Below, piece by piece: positions 43,076 through 51,984 of a stretch of DNA of 51,984 nt (positions are counted from its first letter, which is position 1; each line of letters opens with the position of its first letter). Both the position numbers and the translations under genes were made by a program. The stretch comes from Candidatus Fermentibacterota bacterium (GTDB lineage Bacteria; Fermentibacterota; Fermentibacteria; Fermentibacterales; JCC-6): contig JAUVIR010000016.1 in assembly GCA_030592645.1 (NCBI GenBank), positions 1 to 51,984 on the forward strand, written 5' to 3'. The notes under the pieces were generated by a model, which made no database searches, was not told where the DNA came from, and was given only the letters and a program-made list of their open reading frames with translations.

Positions 43076-44092
43076 ATGGCGGTAAAAGTCGCGATTAATG
43101 GATTCGGAAGAATTGGAAGGCTTGTTTACAGGCAGACACTTAATGAGAATGACATTGATATCGTTGCCGTGAATGATCTTACAGATCCTGCGGCTCTAGC
43201 GCACCTTCTTAAGTACGATTCGGTACACGGCCGGTTTCCAGGTGACGTTAAAGTGGACGGAGACATTATCCAGGCGGGTCGTGACAGTTTCAGGGTTTTC
43301 TCTCAGCCGGACCCATCGAAGCTCCCCTGGAAGGAACTCGGTGTAGAAATTGTTATAGAGTCCACAGGATTTTTCCGGACGCGGGAAAAAGCGATGCTGC
43401 ATATAGAATCAGGTGCGAAGAAAGTGATTCTCAGCGCCCCCGCGAAGGGAAAACCGGGAGCAGACCTCACCGTTGTTTACGGTGTGAATCATAAGCTTTA
43501 CGATCCCCTCAAGGATGAAGTGATATCAACCGCAAGCTGCACGACCAACTGTCTTGCGCCGGTTGCGAAGGTACTGAACGATACATTCGGGATTGTTAAT
43601 GGTATCATGACAACTATCCATGCCTATACTAACGATCAGAAAATTCTTGATCTGCCGCACAGTGATCTCAGACGCGCGAGGGCGGCAGCTGTTAATATCA
43701 TCCCAACAACAACAGGCGCGGCTGCGGCTGTTGCACTGGTGATTCCCGAACTGAGCGGTAAGCTTGACGGTATAGCCGTCAGGGTTCCCGTTAAGGATGG
43801 ATCACTGGTGGATCTGGTTTGCGTACTTCGAAGCGATGCCACTGTTGATTCTATAAACAGCGCTATGCTATCCGCTTCAGAAGGCAGTCTCAAAGGAGTG
43901 CTGCAGTACTCCGATGAACCCATTGTATCCAGTGATGTAATAGGCAATCCCTATAGCTCGATCTTCGATTCCCTCGTAACCAAAACAATGGGTACAAGAA
44001 TGGTGAAGATACTTTCCTGGTACGACAACGAATTCGGTTATGCTGCCAGAATGGTGGACTTCATGCGGTACATGATAGAAGTCGGACTGTGA
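43076..44092 (+). CDS. gap: Glyceraldehyde-3-phosphate dehydrogenase, type I
   Basis: The 338-residue enzyme has the NAD site INGFGRIGR at the N-terminus, the catalytic [13 protein letters not shown] (Cys155) and [15 protein letters not shown] at the end. It catalyses phosphorylating oxidation of glyceraldehyde 3-phosphate. GGAGG precedes the ATG. It overlaps pgk by 4 bases (GTGA). Confidence 0.97.
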   Translation: MAVKVAINGFGRIGRLVYRQTLNENDIDIVAVNDLTDPAALAHLLKYDSVHGRFPGDVKVDGDIIQAGRDSFRVFSQPDPSKLPWKELGVEIVIESTGFFRTREKAMLHIESGAKKVILSAPAKGKPGADLTVVYGVNHKLYDPLKDEVISTASCTTNCLAPVAKVLNDTFGIVNGIMTTIHAYTNDQKILDLPHSDLRRARAAAVNIIPTTTGAAAAVALVIPELSGKLDGIAVRVPVKDGSLVDLVCVLRSDATVDSINSAMLSASEGSLKGVLQYSDEPIVSSDVIGNPYSSIFDSLVTKTMGTRMVKILSWYDNEFGYAARMVDFMRYMIEVGL

Positions 44093-45285
44093 AATACCCT
44101 GAACTGAAAGATGCTGAGCTCAGGGGCAGAAAAGTATTTCTCAGGGCGGATCTTAATGTCCCCCTGGAGGATGGCGTAATTGCCGACGATACCAGGATAA
44201 AAGCGATTATCCCAACGGTGGAGTATCTGCTCGCTAATGGAGCGTCAATCATTATTGCAAGCCATCTGGGCAGGCCAGGCGGTACAATACACCACGAACT
44301 GTCGCTGGCGCCTGTAGCGGACAGGCTTACTGAATTGCTCGGGAAGAAAGTCTCCTTCGCCCCTGACTGTATCGGAGCGAGAGTGAATACCCTTGCCGCC
44401 TCTCTTCAACCGGGAGACATTCTACTTCTCGAGAACCTCCGTTTTCACCCGGAAGAAAAAAAGAATGATATTGATTTTGCCCGGAAGCTGGCATCCAACT
44501 CAGATATCTATGTCAATGACGCGTTCGGAACGATCCATAGATCCCATGCATCCCTGACCGGAGTCCCGGAAGTTCTCAAAGGAGGCTACATAGGACTTCT
44601 CGTTGAGAAGGAACTGAAGGTTTTCCTGGAGATGCTTTCATCTCCTGCAAGACCATTCTCCCTGCTTATCGGAGGCGCTAAGGTATCAGATAAGATCCCC
44701 GTGATAGAGAATCTTCTTCCCCGGCTTGATCACCTGATGATAGGGGGGGCGATGGCTTTTACTTTCATGAAGGAAAAAGGACTGAATGTTGGTACAAGTC
44801 TTCTGGAGCATGACAGGCTGGGAGCTGCAAGGAAGCTGTTTGATGATGCGGAAGAATTCGGTGTGGATATCCACCTTCCGGTTGATATTGTAACTGCACC
44901 TTCCACAGGCAGACCGGATCTGGCTCAGACCGTTCCGGCCGATGCGATACCTTACGATATGGCAGGGCTGGACATAGGATCCGAAACGATTGAGGAGTTC
45001 GGGAAGATCATCAGGAAAAGCTGCACCGTCGTCTGGAACGGACCTATGGGAGTATTTGAGATTCCACCATTTGATTGCGGCACAAGAGGCATAGCTATGA
45101 CACTCGCTGAAGTCACAGGCAACGGCACGGTCACAGTTGTCGGCGGCGGCGATTCTGTGCGGGCTGTTGTGGAGGCGGGTCTTTCGGAAAAGATAACCTT
45201 CGTTTCAACCGGAGGTGGCGCATCTTTGAAGCTTCTGCAGGGTGTGGAACTGCCCGCCCTTACCGTTCTTGGAGGTAACCAGTGA
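44089..45285 (+). CDS. pgk: Phosphoglycerate kinase
   Basis: The 398-residue enzyme has [78 protein letters not shown] and [11 protein letters not shown], all family signatures. It makes ATP and 3-phosphoglycerate in glycolysis. The GTG start is coupled to the gap stop, and the stop overlaps the tpiA start by 4 bases. Confidence 0.97.
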   Translation: MKYPELKDAELRGRKVFLRADLNVPLEDGVIADDTRIKAIIPTVEYLLANGASIIIASHLGRPGGTIHHELSLAPVADRLTELLGKKVSFAPDCIGARVNTLAASLQPGDILLLENLRFHPEEKKNDIDFARKLASNSDIYVNDAFGTIHRSHASLTGVPEVLKGGYIGLLVEKELKVFLEMLSSPARPFSLLIGGAKVSDKIPVIENLLPRLDHLMIGGAMAFTFMKEKGLNVGTSLLEHDRLGAARKLFDDAEEFGVDIHLPVDIVTAPSTGRPDLAQTVPADAIPYDMAGLDIGSETIEEFGKIIRKSCTVVWNGPMGVFEIPPFDCGTRGIAMTLAEVTGNGTVTVVGGGDSVRAVVEAGLSEKITFVSTGGGASLKLLQGVELPALTVLGGNQ

Positions 45286-46043
45286 AACAGATCATCGGCG
45301 GAAACTGGAAAATGAACGGTTCGGGACTTGCAGCTCTTGAATTCCTGAGGGAGATGAAAAGGCTCGGCTCCGGATCCGTATCCACGGAAATAGTCCTTTT
45401 CCCGCCTTTTACAATTCTTCCTCTTATTGCAGATGCCGCAGCCGACGCGGGCATCGAAACCGGCGGGCAGGATATTTTCTGGCTTGAGAAAGGCGCATTT
45501 ACAGGCGAGATCAGCCCTTCTTTGCTTCTGGACGCCGGAGCTTCCTGGTTCCTGGCGGGCCACAGCGAACGGAGACACGTGATCGGCGAGACCGATGACA
45601 TCGTCAGGAGAAAGCTTCAAGCCGGCCTTTCGAGCGGACTTCGCGGAATTCTCTGCGTTGGTGAACTCATAGAGGAGAGAGATGCAGGCAGAACGGAAGA
45701 AGTTGTTAAAAGGCAGGTCGAATACGCCCTGAGGGATCTTGAGTGCGTTTCCAATGAAAACTTTGTGATCGCGTACGAACCGGTATGGGCAATAGGCACA
45801 GGGCTCACAGCAACTCCCGATGAAGCTCAGCGGATGCACTCGCTGATAAGGGAGTGGGTTGCCGGAATATCGGGTAGCGATTTTGCAGATAACACGAGGA
45901 TACAGTACGGTGGAAGCGTGAAGCCTGACAATGCTGCTGAAATACTTTCCATGCCATCTATCAACGGAGCACTTGTGGGCGGGGCAAGCCTTGATGCTGA
46001 GAACTTCATGGATATTGTAAGAGCGGTTCCGCTCCAGGATTGA
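45282..46043 (+). CDS. tpiA: Triose-phosphate isomerase
   Basis: The 253-residue enzyme begins with GGNWKMNG and has WFLAGHSERRHVIGETD, the catalytic Glu in AYEPVWAIGTG and the phosphate loop YGGSVKPDNA, then GALVGGASL. It interconverts dihydroxyacetone phosphate and glyceraldehyde 3-phosphate. It uses a GTG start coupled to pgk. Confidence 0.97.
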   Translation: MKQIIGGNWKMNGSGLAALEFLREMKRLGSGSVSTEIVLFPPFTILPLIADAAADAGIETGGQDIFWLEKGAFTGEISPSLLLDAGASWFLAGHSERRHVIGETDDIVRRKLQAGLSSGLRGILCVGELIEERDAGRTEEVVKRQVEYALRDLECVSNENFVIAYEPVWAIGTGLTATPDEAQRMHSLIREWVAGISGSDFADNTRIQYGGSVKPDNAAEILSMPSINGALVGGASLDAENFMDIVRAVPLQD

Positions 46044-46060
46044 TGAGCTGAAGACCCCGC

Positions 46061-47206
46061 ATGAATATCGGGTTCGACGCTACAAATATCCTCGGCCACG
46101 GAGGGATAAAGACATACGCCAGGGAACTGGTGCGGGGTCTTGCGGAAGAGTATCCCGAAGACAGGTTTACGCTGCTTTCAACCTTCAGCAGTTCAAAAAC
46201 GAGAAAGCTTGAAGAGCTTTTTGATCACCTTCCAAACGTAACTGTACGCAGAGCCGTCCCTCACAGGAACATGCTCGGAGATGGGCTTTCGGGTATCACG
46301 AAAATTGTAAGCGGTATCCTCTGGCGGTGGGCATCCCGCAATCTGGATATAGTACACCTGACTGATCCCTATGGATCCGTGGTGCTGCCCCGAAAATTCG
46401 TTGCCACAGTGCATGATATTTTCCCGATTACTCTGGATGAATTCAAGAATTCTGCGCTGAGACGTTTCTACCTGAGTCGAACTCCCCGAATACTGAAAAA
46501 AGCAAGAGCCATTATTACGCCTTCAGCTTACGTGCATAGAAGCCTGCAGAAACACTTCCCCGAATCGGGCTGTCCCGTCACTGCTGTACCCGAGGCTGCC
46601 TCAGGTGAATTCCATCCCCGCATCAGGGACAGGGAAATACTGGAGCGCTACGGTCTTTACGAAAAACCGTACTTCATCTTTGTCGGAAGGGTGGATCCGA
46701 GGAAGAACATTCCCAGGCTTTTAGAGGCTTACATGGAACTTCCCCGGGGGATCAGATCGAGCAACCTTCTCGCGCTTGTTCTTTCGGGCCGTCCTCCGGA
46801 TTTAGAGGAGTTCAGAAACCGTTACGGTCACCTCCTCACCGGTAACGGGATAATATACCTCAGGGATGTGCCTCAGAAGGATCTTTATTACCTTTATTCT
46901 TCTGCCCTCGCATTCGTATTTCCAACCCTGGATGAGGGTTTCGGACTGCCGGTTTTAGAAGCCATGCAGAGCGGCTGTCCGGTTATAGCTTCTGATCTGT
47001 CCTGCATACCGGAAATCGCGGGTAAGGCGGCAATTCTTGTCGATCCCCGCAGCACAGCCGCACTTATTAATTCGATGGGGCTTCTGGCTGGGTCACTGGC
47101 TAAGAGGGAGGAATACATGAGAAAGGGGCTGGAACGGGCTTCATGTTTTTCCTGGGCAAGGGCAGCAAGAGAGACCATGGAAGTGTACAGGTCGGTCATT
47201 TCGTGA
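46061..47206 (+). CDS. Glycosyltransferase, GT4 family
   Basis: A 381-residue GT-B enzyme. The N-terminal half opens with MNIGFDATNILGHGGIKTYARELV. The C-terminal half has FIFVGRVDPRKNIPRLLEAY and the nucleotide-sugar-binding FPTLDEGFGLPVLEAMQSGCPVIASDLSCIPEIAG (only partly conserved in length), typical of mannosyl- or glucosyl-transferases acting at the cytosolic face. The substrate is not predictable; GDP-mannose from the manA/manC genes is one possible donor. Its stop overlaps the CPBP protease start. Confidence 0.88.
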   Translation: MNIGFDATNILGHGGIKTYARELVRGLAEEYPEDRFTLLSTFSSSKTRKLEELFDHLPNVTVRRAVPHRNMLGDGLSGITKIVSGILWRWASRNLDIVHLTDPYGSVVLPRKFVATVHDIFPITLDEFKNSALRRFYLSRTPRILKKARAIITPSAYVHRSLQKHFPESGCPVTAVPEAASGEFHPRIRDREILERYGLYEKPYFIFVGRVDPRKNIPRLLEAYMELPRGIRSSNLLALVLSGRPPDLEEFRNRYGHLLTGNGIIYLRDVPQKDLYYLYSSALAFVFPTLDEGFGLPVLEAMQSGCPVIASDLSCIPEIAGKAAILVDPRSTAALINSMGLLAGSLAKREEYMRKGLERASCFSWARAARETMEVYRSVIS

Positions 47207-48027
47207 AAATGCATGGTAGAACTGCACCATTTCTTGAGTGGCGATGCCCCTCTCTTGCCAGACCTTTTCTAAGGCTTGGTATAACCCTGGCGGGTTTTCT
47301 ACTCTGGGGGATCGCTCAGGGATTTCTTTCCGATGTTTTCGGTCTGGAAGAGTTCAGTATTCCGGGCTGGGCAATACTTAGTTTTACCTCATTGATAGTA
47401 TTGTTTCCCCTCTGGAGACTGGTGCCCCGGGTCGCCGGATGGTTTGGAAGGAAGAACGGCAGGATAGCACTTGCATCTTCTGCGGTTCTATTCATTCCCT
47501 TTACTGTCATCGCCCTTCGCTCCGGTCTTCAATACCTCGGTTTCTCTTCGGAGTGGTTTCTCTTTGCAGGAGCACTGCTGCTGCTCGCTGCGTCGGAAGA
47601 GATAATCTGCAGAGGTTTTATGATGGATACGCTCGGTTTCAGAAAGAGCAGGCTCACAGGACTGTTGCTCTCTTCGCTGGCATTTTCCATGCTGCATCTG
47701 GGGAACTGTCATGCCGCCTTTGCAGGTATTGCGAACATTTTCCTGGCTGGAGTCCTGTTCGGTTTCCTGAGGCTGGTAACGGACGGGCTGTTCTACCCGA
47801 TACTGGTGCACTGGTTATGGAACCTTGCAACCGGGATGATCTTCGGATGGAACGTAAGCGGCCACACGCTTCTGCCCTCGATTTTCAGGACTGCAGGTCA
47901 CCCGCCCTGGGGAGCTTTCGGACCGGAGGAATCCATCCTCATGACGATAGGCACGCTCGGAGCAATCGCCGTACTGGTAAAGAAGCTGAATCTATTTGAT
48001 TGTAAGGTGCATCCACTTGTACGTTGA
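47203..48027 (+). CDS. CPBP family intramembrane metalloprotease
   Basis: A roughly 275-residue membrane protein with about seven hydrophobic helices. The CPBP motifs are ASEEIICRGFMMDTL (EExxxR), FSMLHLGN with a His, and FYPILVHWLWNLATG with a His, all expected zinc ligands. Family members cleave substrates within the membrane or act in peptide maturation; the substrate is unknown. The frame is open to 47143, but GTG 47203 overlaps the upstream stop (GTGA), so it is the likely start. Confidence 0.82.
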   Translation: MKMHGRTAPFLEWRCPSLARPFLRLGITLAGFLLWGIAQGFLSDVFGLEEFSIPGWAILSFTSLIVLFPLWRLVPRVAGWFGRKNGRIALASSAVLFIPFTVIALRSGLQYLGFSSEWFLFAGALLLLAASEEIICRGFMMDTLGFRKSRLTGLLLSSLAFSMLHLGNCHAAFAGIANIFLAGVLFGFLRLVTDGLFYPILVHWLWNLATGMIFGWNVSGHTLLPSIFRTAGHPPWGAFGPEESILMTIGTLGAIAVLVKKLNLFDCKVHPLVR

Positions 48028-48069
48028 TTGATCCTTTGAATCAGATCTCAGTTTTTTCCATTTTTCTTC

Positions 48070-49104
48070 TCAGATCTTGGATATCTCGTTGTTGAACCTG
48101 CCGGAGATCTCCGGGCATACGGCGCAGTTGCCGATGAATACACCCTCCCTGATCCTGTTCCGCAATTCCTGATATGCCGGACCTTCCCATATTTCATTGA
48201 AACTCTGGCTGTTCAGATTGCCCAGAGGCTCCGCCGTATCCCAGTGGGGACACGGATTGATCCTTCCATCGGGATCTATGTAAACCCAGTTTTCGAGATA
48301 ATGACAGGAAACCTTTCCATCGGTATCCGGGATGGATGGCGGATTGAAGATCAGTCCAAGATCTGCCGCTGTGTTCGATGCAAGTCTGATCTGTTCCGAT
48401 ACTGCAGGAGAAGCCGGGTCAATGGTCTCCCCGGTCAGGTCCAGCCCTTCGTACGGCACAAGGGGTACCGCGCCGATAGATACAGCTCCGACTGCGTGCG
48501 CAAGCCTGACTATATCAGGCAGCTCCATGAAGTTCTTTCTCTGCAGAGTGACACTGAATGAAAGCATGGGGAATTTCATGCCTCTTTTATCCCGCTCGGA
48601 TACAAGAGCCTTCATGTTCTCAGTTATCAGGTTCAGATCAGCGCCGCCTCTTATCTCTGCATGGGTCGAAGGGGTAGCTCCATCTATCGAGACAAAGAGG
48701 GAGGTAGGGGGAGTATCAAGGATGATGGATATATTCTCGGCAGAGAGCAGAATGCCGTTGGTAACAATGTCTCTGACAGGGACATCAGCCCTGTACAGGC
48801 GCTCAAGGTATGTGCGGAAATCCGGGTTAACCAGAAGCTCGGCACCGCAGGACAGTCCTACAACAGATGCTTGAGGGAATACTTCATCAGCTATCCTGTT
48901 GAATAAGACAGGATCGATATCATGCCATTTTCGCTGCGGGTCCAGATCTGCAAGCCGCATCGAGCACATCGAACATCCAAGATTGCACCTGTTTGTTGTG
49001 TCCATCCGTACTATCAGATACCTGCTGCCCCTAAGCCGAACCCAGGGAAACCTGTGTGATCTTTGAAGATATCTTCCGAGGATTCTTTTGATAGTCAATA
49101 TCAT
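48070..49104 (-). CDS. Radical SAM protein with SPASM-like C-terminus
   Basis: The 344-residue protein has the [4Fe-4S]/SAM motif RCNLGCSMC (CxxxCxxC) near residue 40, then TNGILL, SIDGATPSTH and a late Cys set (INPCPHWD, IGNCAVCPE) typical of SPASM auxiliary clusters. The reaction is not known; many members modify peptides or cofactors. The ATG at 49104 lies only one base after GGGAG, so an in-frame TTG six bases in, which has GGGAG at the usual spacing, may be the true start. It is convergent with the CPBP gene. Confidence 0.88.
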   Translation of the reverse strand: MILTIKRILGRYLQRSHRFPWVRLRGSRYLIVRMDTTNRCNLGCSMCSMRLADLDPQRKWHDIDPVLFNRIADEVFPQASVVGLSCGAELLVNPDFRTYLERLYRADVPVRDIVTNGILLSAENISIILDTPPTSLFVSIDGATPSTHAEIRGGADLNLITENMKALVSERDKRGMKFPMLSFSVTLQRKNFMELPDIVRLAHAVGAVSIGAVPLVPYEGLDLTGETIDPASPAVSEQIRLASNTAADLGLIFNPPSIPDTDGKVSCHYLENWVYIDPDGRINPCPHWDTAEPLGNLNSQSFNEIWEGPAYQELRNRIREGVFIGNCAVCPEISGRFNNEISKI

Positions 49105-49200
49105 ACTCCCGCTGCTTGCTTTTCAGATCGCCTCTGATCTGAGTTTCCGGTTGCTCAAACATAAACAAAAGGGGCCGTGACTGTTTATGTTAACATTATC

Positions 49201-49333
49201 GGGGTCGATTATCGTTATCGGGGTCGTATCTTGAATTTTGGCATTTCATTTGTTAAGACATTCACGAATGCCAAAATTCAAGATACGACCCCTATAAGAC
49301 GATAACGCTAAATCAAATGTCAGGCCCGACCCC
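49201..49333. repeat. REP/MITE-like element with a 26-base perfect stem
   Basis: GGGGTCGTATCTTGAATTTT onward (49220-49245) pairs perfectly over 26 bases with 49267-49292, around a 21-base loop. A further GGGGTCG/CGACCCC pair lies at the outer ends (49201-49207 and 49327-49333). The element is noncoding and fits a palindromic repeat moved by an IS200-like/REP transposase, which is not in the window. Confidence 0.7.
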
Positions 49334-49345
49334 AGGCTCATACAC

Positions 49346-49375
49346 TTGACATTGTTATTTGATTCCGGTCATTAT
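49346..49375 (+). promoter_or_regulatory. Candidate promoter of the secreted-protein gene
   Basis: TTGACA at 49346-49351 is followed after 18 bases by CATTAT at 49370-49375 (6/6 and 4/6 matches to the sigma-70 consensus), 43 bases before the start codon. Confidence 0.45.
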
Positions 49376-49417
49376 TGCTATGAAGACATTTAATTTATTG
49401 CTCGAAAGGGGGTAGTG

Positions 49418-50857
49418 ATGAAAAATCTACTATTGGTCATGCTGATTACTCTCCCCGTTTACGCTAACGTGGAAGTAGTTCCCCGTGGAAATACAGATAC
49501 ACTTTTCGTAAGCTGGATCAGCACTTCAGGCGATGCCTGCCTTGCCAGGTACTATGGAAGCTCGATTCAGGATCAGACGATATTCAACGACAAGATGATG
49601 GCTTCAGTGGGTCTATTTGATGACGGGGGAGATTCGTATCATGTTCTATTTGTGACATCGGAGGAAAACACATTATATGATTCCCTGTATACCCTTCATT
49701 CCGATAGCCTAACAGTGCAGGATTTTGTCGAAATAGAGCGGTATTTTGGAGCTGAGGTGGCTCAATATGGACTACTGAAGTACCCTGATGAGAGATGGGA
49801 CGGCTTTCTGACTGGCTTCTACTATACATGTTTCAGCAGCGGAGTCGCAGTATACTGGTTTTCAACCGAGTTCGATGTTGATGCTGACGGTTCCATCAGT
49901 CTGGGAACCACTCTTTTCGAGGAGGATCCTTATCCTCTTCAGATGATGGATGATCCCTTCTTCAACCGTCTTGTCGGACCTGTTGTAAATCAGGATGGCT
50001 GGCCCGTATTCGCCACTGATATGAAATATCCCGGGTACAGTCCATTTCAAATCCCAGGTTACACACACCTGACTTCCTTTACGCATAATCCCCCTTCTGA
50101 CTCACTTAACCTGCTTTCAGATATTTTCCATTCAGCCGTCGATACACTTCCGTACGATCCATGTGTAATGGCGTTTGGAAGCTGTTCTGCAAAAGGGCTC
50201 CTCATGTGGGCAGACGAATGGGGTGATGTGATGTACTCAGGCTTCGATTGTGAGGATCCTGTTCCGCTGTCAACTCAGATCTATCAATGGAGTGAGCCTT
50301 CAATATCTTCGCCCTGCGCTATGTCGGGCAATCCTGAGGATGAGGGGCTTCTTCTAGTCTGGCGCCATGCCGGTGAGATCAGGTGCAGGCACTTCGAGGG
50401 TGAATGGAACGGGTTCGATCATATCGTCCAGACAGGAGTGAGTACCGTTGCTGAAGGAAACATCGCTGTCTGCAGTGTTGAAGACGGATACTGGGTAGCC
50501 TGGCTTGCAAGCGGAGCGACAGAACCTGAGCTGGTCTTCGTGTCACGGGATGTGGTCACCGGGATTGAAAGCGAAGAGGGATCCCATGCCGATGACCTCT
50601 CTTTTGTGCTTTCACCGAATCCCTGTTCTGGAAGTCTCACTATCTCCCTGTTCGGGATATCGGGAGAAGCTGTATCAGATATTCTGATCTATAGTACTGA
50701 TGGCAGGTTAATCAGAGCTTTGACTTTACAGGCATGCAATGGGCCGGTCATCTGGGACGGCTGTGATTTATCCGGGGACTTGGCTCCGTCCGGGACGTAC
50801 CTGGTCCGCAGTATTGTTGGAAACAGGTCAGTTTCAGCGAGGTTCGTAAAGATATGA
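49418..50857 (+). CDS. Secreted protein with C-terminal sorting domain, function unknown
   Basis: A 479-residue product with a signal peptide (MKNLLLVMLITLPVYA) and a long beta-rich body without a recognised family. The last 80 residues have the pattern of a type IX secretion-like sorting domain: LSPNPCSGSLTISLFG, ILIYSTDGRLIRAL, SGTYLVRSIV and a short C-terminal SARFVKI. GTG 49415 and ATG 49418 are adjacent; GGGGG at 49407-49411 spaces better with the ATG. Confidence 0.7.
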   Translation: MKNLLLVMLITLPVYANVEVVPRGNTDTLFVSWISTSGDACLARYYGSSIQDQTIFNDKMMASVGLFDDGGDSYHVLFVTSEENTLYDSLYTLHSDSLTVQDFVEIERYFGAEVAQYGLLKYPDERWDGFLTGFYYTCFSSGVAVYWFSTEFDVDADGSISLGTTLFEEDPYPLQMMDDPFFNRLVGPVVNQDGWPVFATDMKYPGYSPFQIPGYTHLTSFTHNPPSDSLNLLSDIFHSAVDTLPYDPCVMAFGSCSAKGLLMWADEWGDVMYSGFDCEDPVPLSTQIYQWSEPSISSPCAMSGNPEDEGLLLVWRHAGEIRCRHFEGEWNGFDHIVQTGVSTVAEGNIAVCSVEDGYWVAWLASGATEPELVFVSRDVVTGIESEEGSHADDLSFVLSPNPCSGSLTISLFGISGEAVSDILIYSTDGRLIRALTLQACNGPVIWDGCDLSGDLAPSGTYLVRSIVGNRSVSARFVKI

Positions 50858-50899
50858 TCAAGCCGGAAGCCTGATCCCGAATGCTATTCTGAGATTATC

Positions 50900-51984
50900 T
50901 CACAGAACAAGGCACTTTCCGGTATCCACGGAACCTCCTGATTCCAGCCTCAGGAAATACACCCCCGGGGTCAATTCATCAGTTTCCAGTACAGCTGCGT
51001 GGTTTCCCGAAGGCATGGGTTCGTTGATGAGCATGCGTGCAAGCCTTCCGTCAATACTGTAAAGTGACAGGCTTACAGGCCCTTCAGTGATAATGGAAAA
51101 GACTATTGAAGTGTTTGAGGTCATGGGGTTGGGGTAGTTGTCAAATATTCCAAAACTGATTCCTCCGGAGGATCCCTCAATGCCTGTTATTGTCCAGTTG
51201 ATGGTGGCAGTATCCGCTAAGGATACTCCAAACTCGTTTCCAATCGTAACAACCTCAATAGTGGTACTTGCTTCGGGTATTTCCCGGATAATCTCAGGTA
51301 CGAAACAGGCATTATTGGGCGTGGACCAGAGCCAGGTACGGGAATCGTCAGCATTTATCCTGTAGACATTGTACATGTAGGCGAAGTTCGATGAATGATT
51401 CCATCTGAGCCTGATCGTTCCGTGATTATCATCGATCTGTTGAAAATCCTCCACATAGAAGTTCGTTGGCGGGGCAGGGGTGTTCTGTACTCCGTTGATG
51501 ATGCCCAGCTGTCCTACCTTTATTTCGTAGCCTGTTACTGTTGATGTAGCGTCGAATTTGAGTGCTATCACCGAAAGCGGTCTGCCGGAGTATGCTGACA
51601 GGTCGGTTGTTACCGTATTCCAGCCTTCCGTTGTACTGTTGCCCATTTCGAAATATTCGAACGTTTCCGGATCCTCAAAAGCCAGACCCACTTCAAGGTT
51701 CGATGGTGTACCGCTGCTGCCCGTGGTGTATGCTGCTATCAGGTTATCTCCAGATGAAAGTGTCACGTCCGTCTTGTAGAGGTACAGAATGGTCGGGGTT
51801 CCAGGATAAAGATCCCCCGAAACCGAGAGGCATGTACCTCCCCAGTATGCGTCAGTCCAGTCGAGTTCGGGGTAGAGGGCTGTTCCACTGCAGTCAGTTA
51901 CCCATCGCCAGGTCGGGAGAATATCCTGGAGGCTTCTGTTGTTCCAGTTGGTACTTCCCATCTCTGAACCGCTTACAGAGAAGA
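50900..51984 (-). CDS. Probable GH85 endo-beta-N-acetylglucosaminidase, C-terminal part
   Basis: The frame is open to the window end, so the gene starts outside it (an ATG at 51961 is internal). The first visible residues, LQDILPTWRW, DWTDAYWGG and LSVSGDL, followed by a lectin-like beta sandwich, resemble the segment after the catalytic barrel in GH85 enzymes, which cut the chitobiose core of N-glycans. A fibronectin-like domain follows, and the last 80 residues are a sorting domain (NYPNPMTSNTSIVFSI, LSLYSIDGRLARML, GVYFLRLESG). The catalytic domain is not in view, so the assignment rests on the flanking region. Confidence 0.6.
   Translation of the reverse strand, partial: FSVSGSEMGSTNWNNRSLQDILPTWRWVTDCSGTALYPELDWTDAYWGGTCLSVSGDLYPGTPTILYLYKTDVTLSSGDNLIAAYTTGSSGTPSNLEVGLAFEDPETFEYFEMGNSTTEGWNTVTTDLSAYSGRPLSVIALKFDATSTVTGYEIKVGQLGIINGVQNTPAPPTNFYVEDFQQIDDNHGTIRLRWNHSSNFAYMYNVYRINADDSRTWLWSTPNNACFVPEIIREIPEASTTIEVVTIGNEFGVSLADTATINWTITGIEGSSGGISFGIFDNYPNPMTSNTSIVFSIITEGPVSLSLYSIDGRLARMLINEPMPSGNHAAVLETDELTPGVYFLRLESGGSVDTGKCLVL

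Larger units (their letters stand above)
49105..49417. other. Intergenic region with repeat element and promoter
   Basis: No gene is seen in this 310-base gap. It holds a long hairpin element (49201-49333) and a candidate promoter before the downstream secreted-protein gene. Confidence 0.6.

Noticed and set aside
48028-48069. Terminator between the CPBP and radical SAM genes
   Set aside because: There is a T-rich run, but the possible stem is short and imperfect, so I do not call it.

Overview
The window looks like a chromosomal segment of a Gram-negative (diderm) bacterium, most plausibly a member of the FCB superphylum or a related candidate phylum; a Fermentibacterota-like lineage is my guess and is not proven. 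The evidence is a Kdo/lipopolysaccharide biosynthesis and transport operon, three secreted proteins ending in Por-type (type IX) secretion sorting-like domains, a PorV-like barrel protein, and a Bacteroidetes-type serine palmitoyltransferase. Genes are densely packed, with many 1-16 base overlaps and frequent GTG or TTG starts. Base composition looks even across the window. I saw no rRNA, tRNA, CRISPR array, prophage or intact insertion sequence.

Layout. 1-7700 (+): the end of an archaeal-type phosphoglycerate mutase, mnmA, nadA, a class I glutamine amidotransferase, manA and manC for GDP-mannose supply, then a HisKA_2-type histidine kinase with its response regulator. 7705-14351: an L,D-transpeptidase (-), a TPR lipoprotein (+), then on the minus strand a biotin carrier protein and carboxyltransferase, a lipoprotein of unknown role and a secreted metalloprotease. 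14774-26993 (+): a beta-CASP RNase-like protein, an outer-membrane protein, then kdsB-kdsA-kdsC-kdsD, an LpxL-like acyltransferase, lptC, a long OstA/LptA protein, lptB and rpoN, followed by an adenosine-specific kinase family protein and a GT-C-like membrane protein.

27035-30403 holds what I regard as the most interesting group: a divergent extended SDR, a serine palmitoyltransferase-like enzyme and a GNAT-family acyltransferase. Together they match the enzyme classes of the bacterial ceramide pathway. 30421-37823 holds a short alanyl-tRNA synthetase, a secreted caspase-like protein, an M42 aminopeptidase, an ABC-2 permease, ruvX and mltG. 37903-48027 starts with an SPFH/zinc-ribbon protein and its helical partner. 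It continues with an acyl-adenylate ligase gene interrupted by an in-frame TGA and carrying a chorismate-mutase-like tail, then DAHP synthase and a glycolytic run (PPi-type phosphofructokinase, gap, pgk, tpiA), a glycosyltransferase and a CPBP protease. 48070-51984 holds a radical SAM protein, a repeat-derived hairpin, a secreted protein, and the end of a probable GH85 endo-beta-N-acetylglucosaminidase.

Read together, much of the window builds and remodels the cell envelope: Kdo-LPS, lipid A acylation, LPS export, GDP-mannose, sphingolipid, and peptidoglycan editing by MltG and the L,D-transpeptidase. The glycolytic genes and DAHP synthase supply and draw on the same triose/PEP pool.
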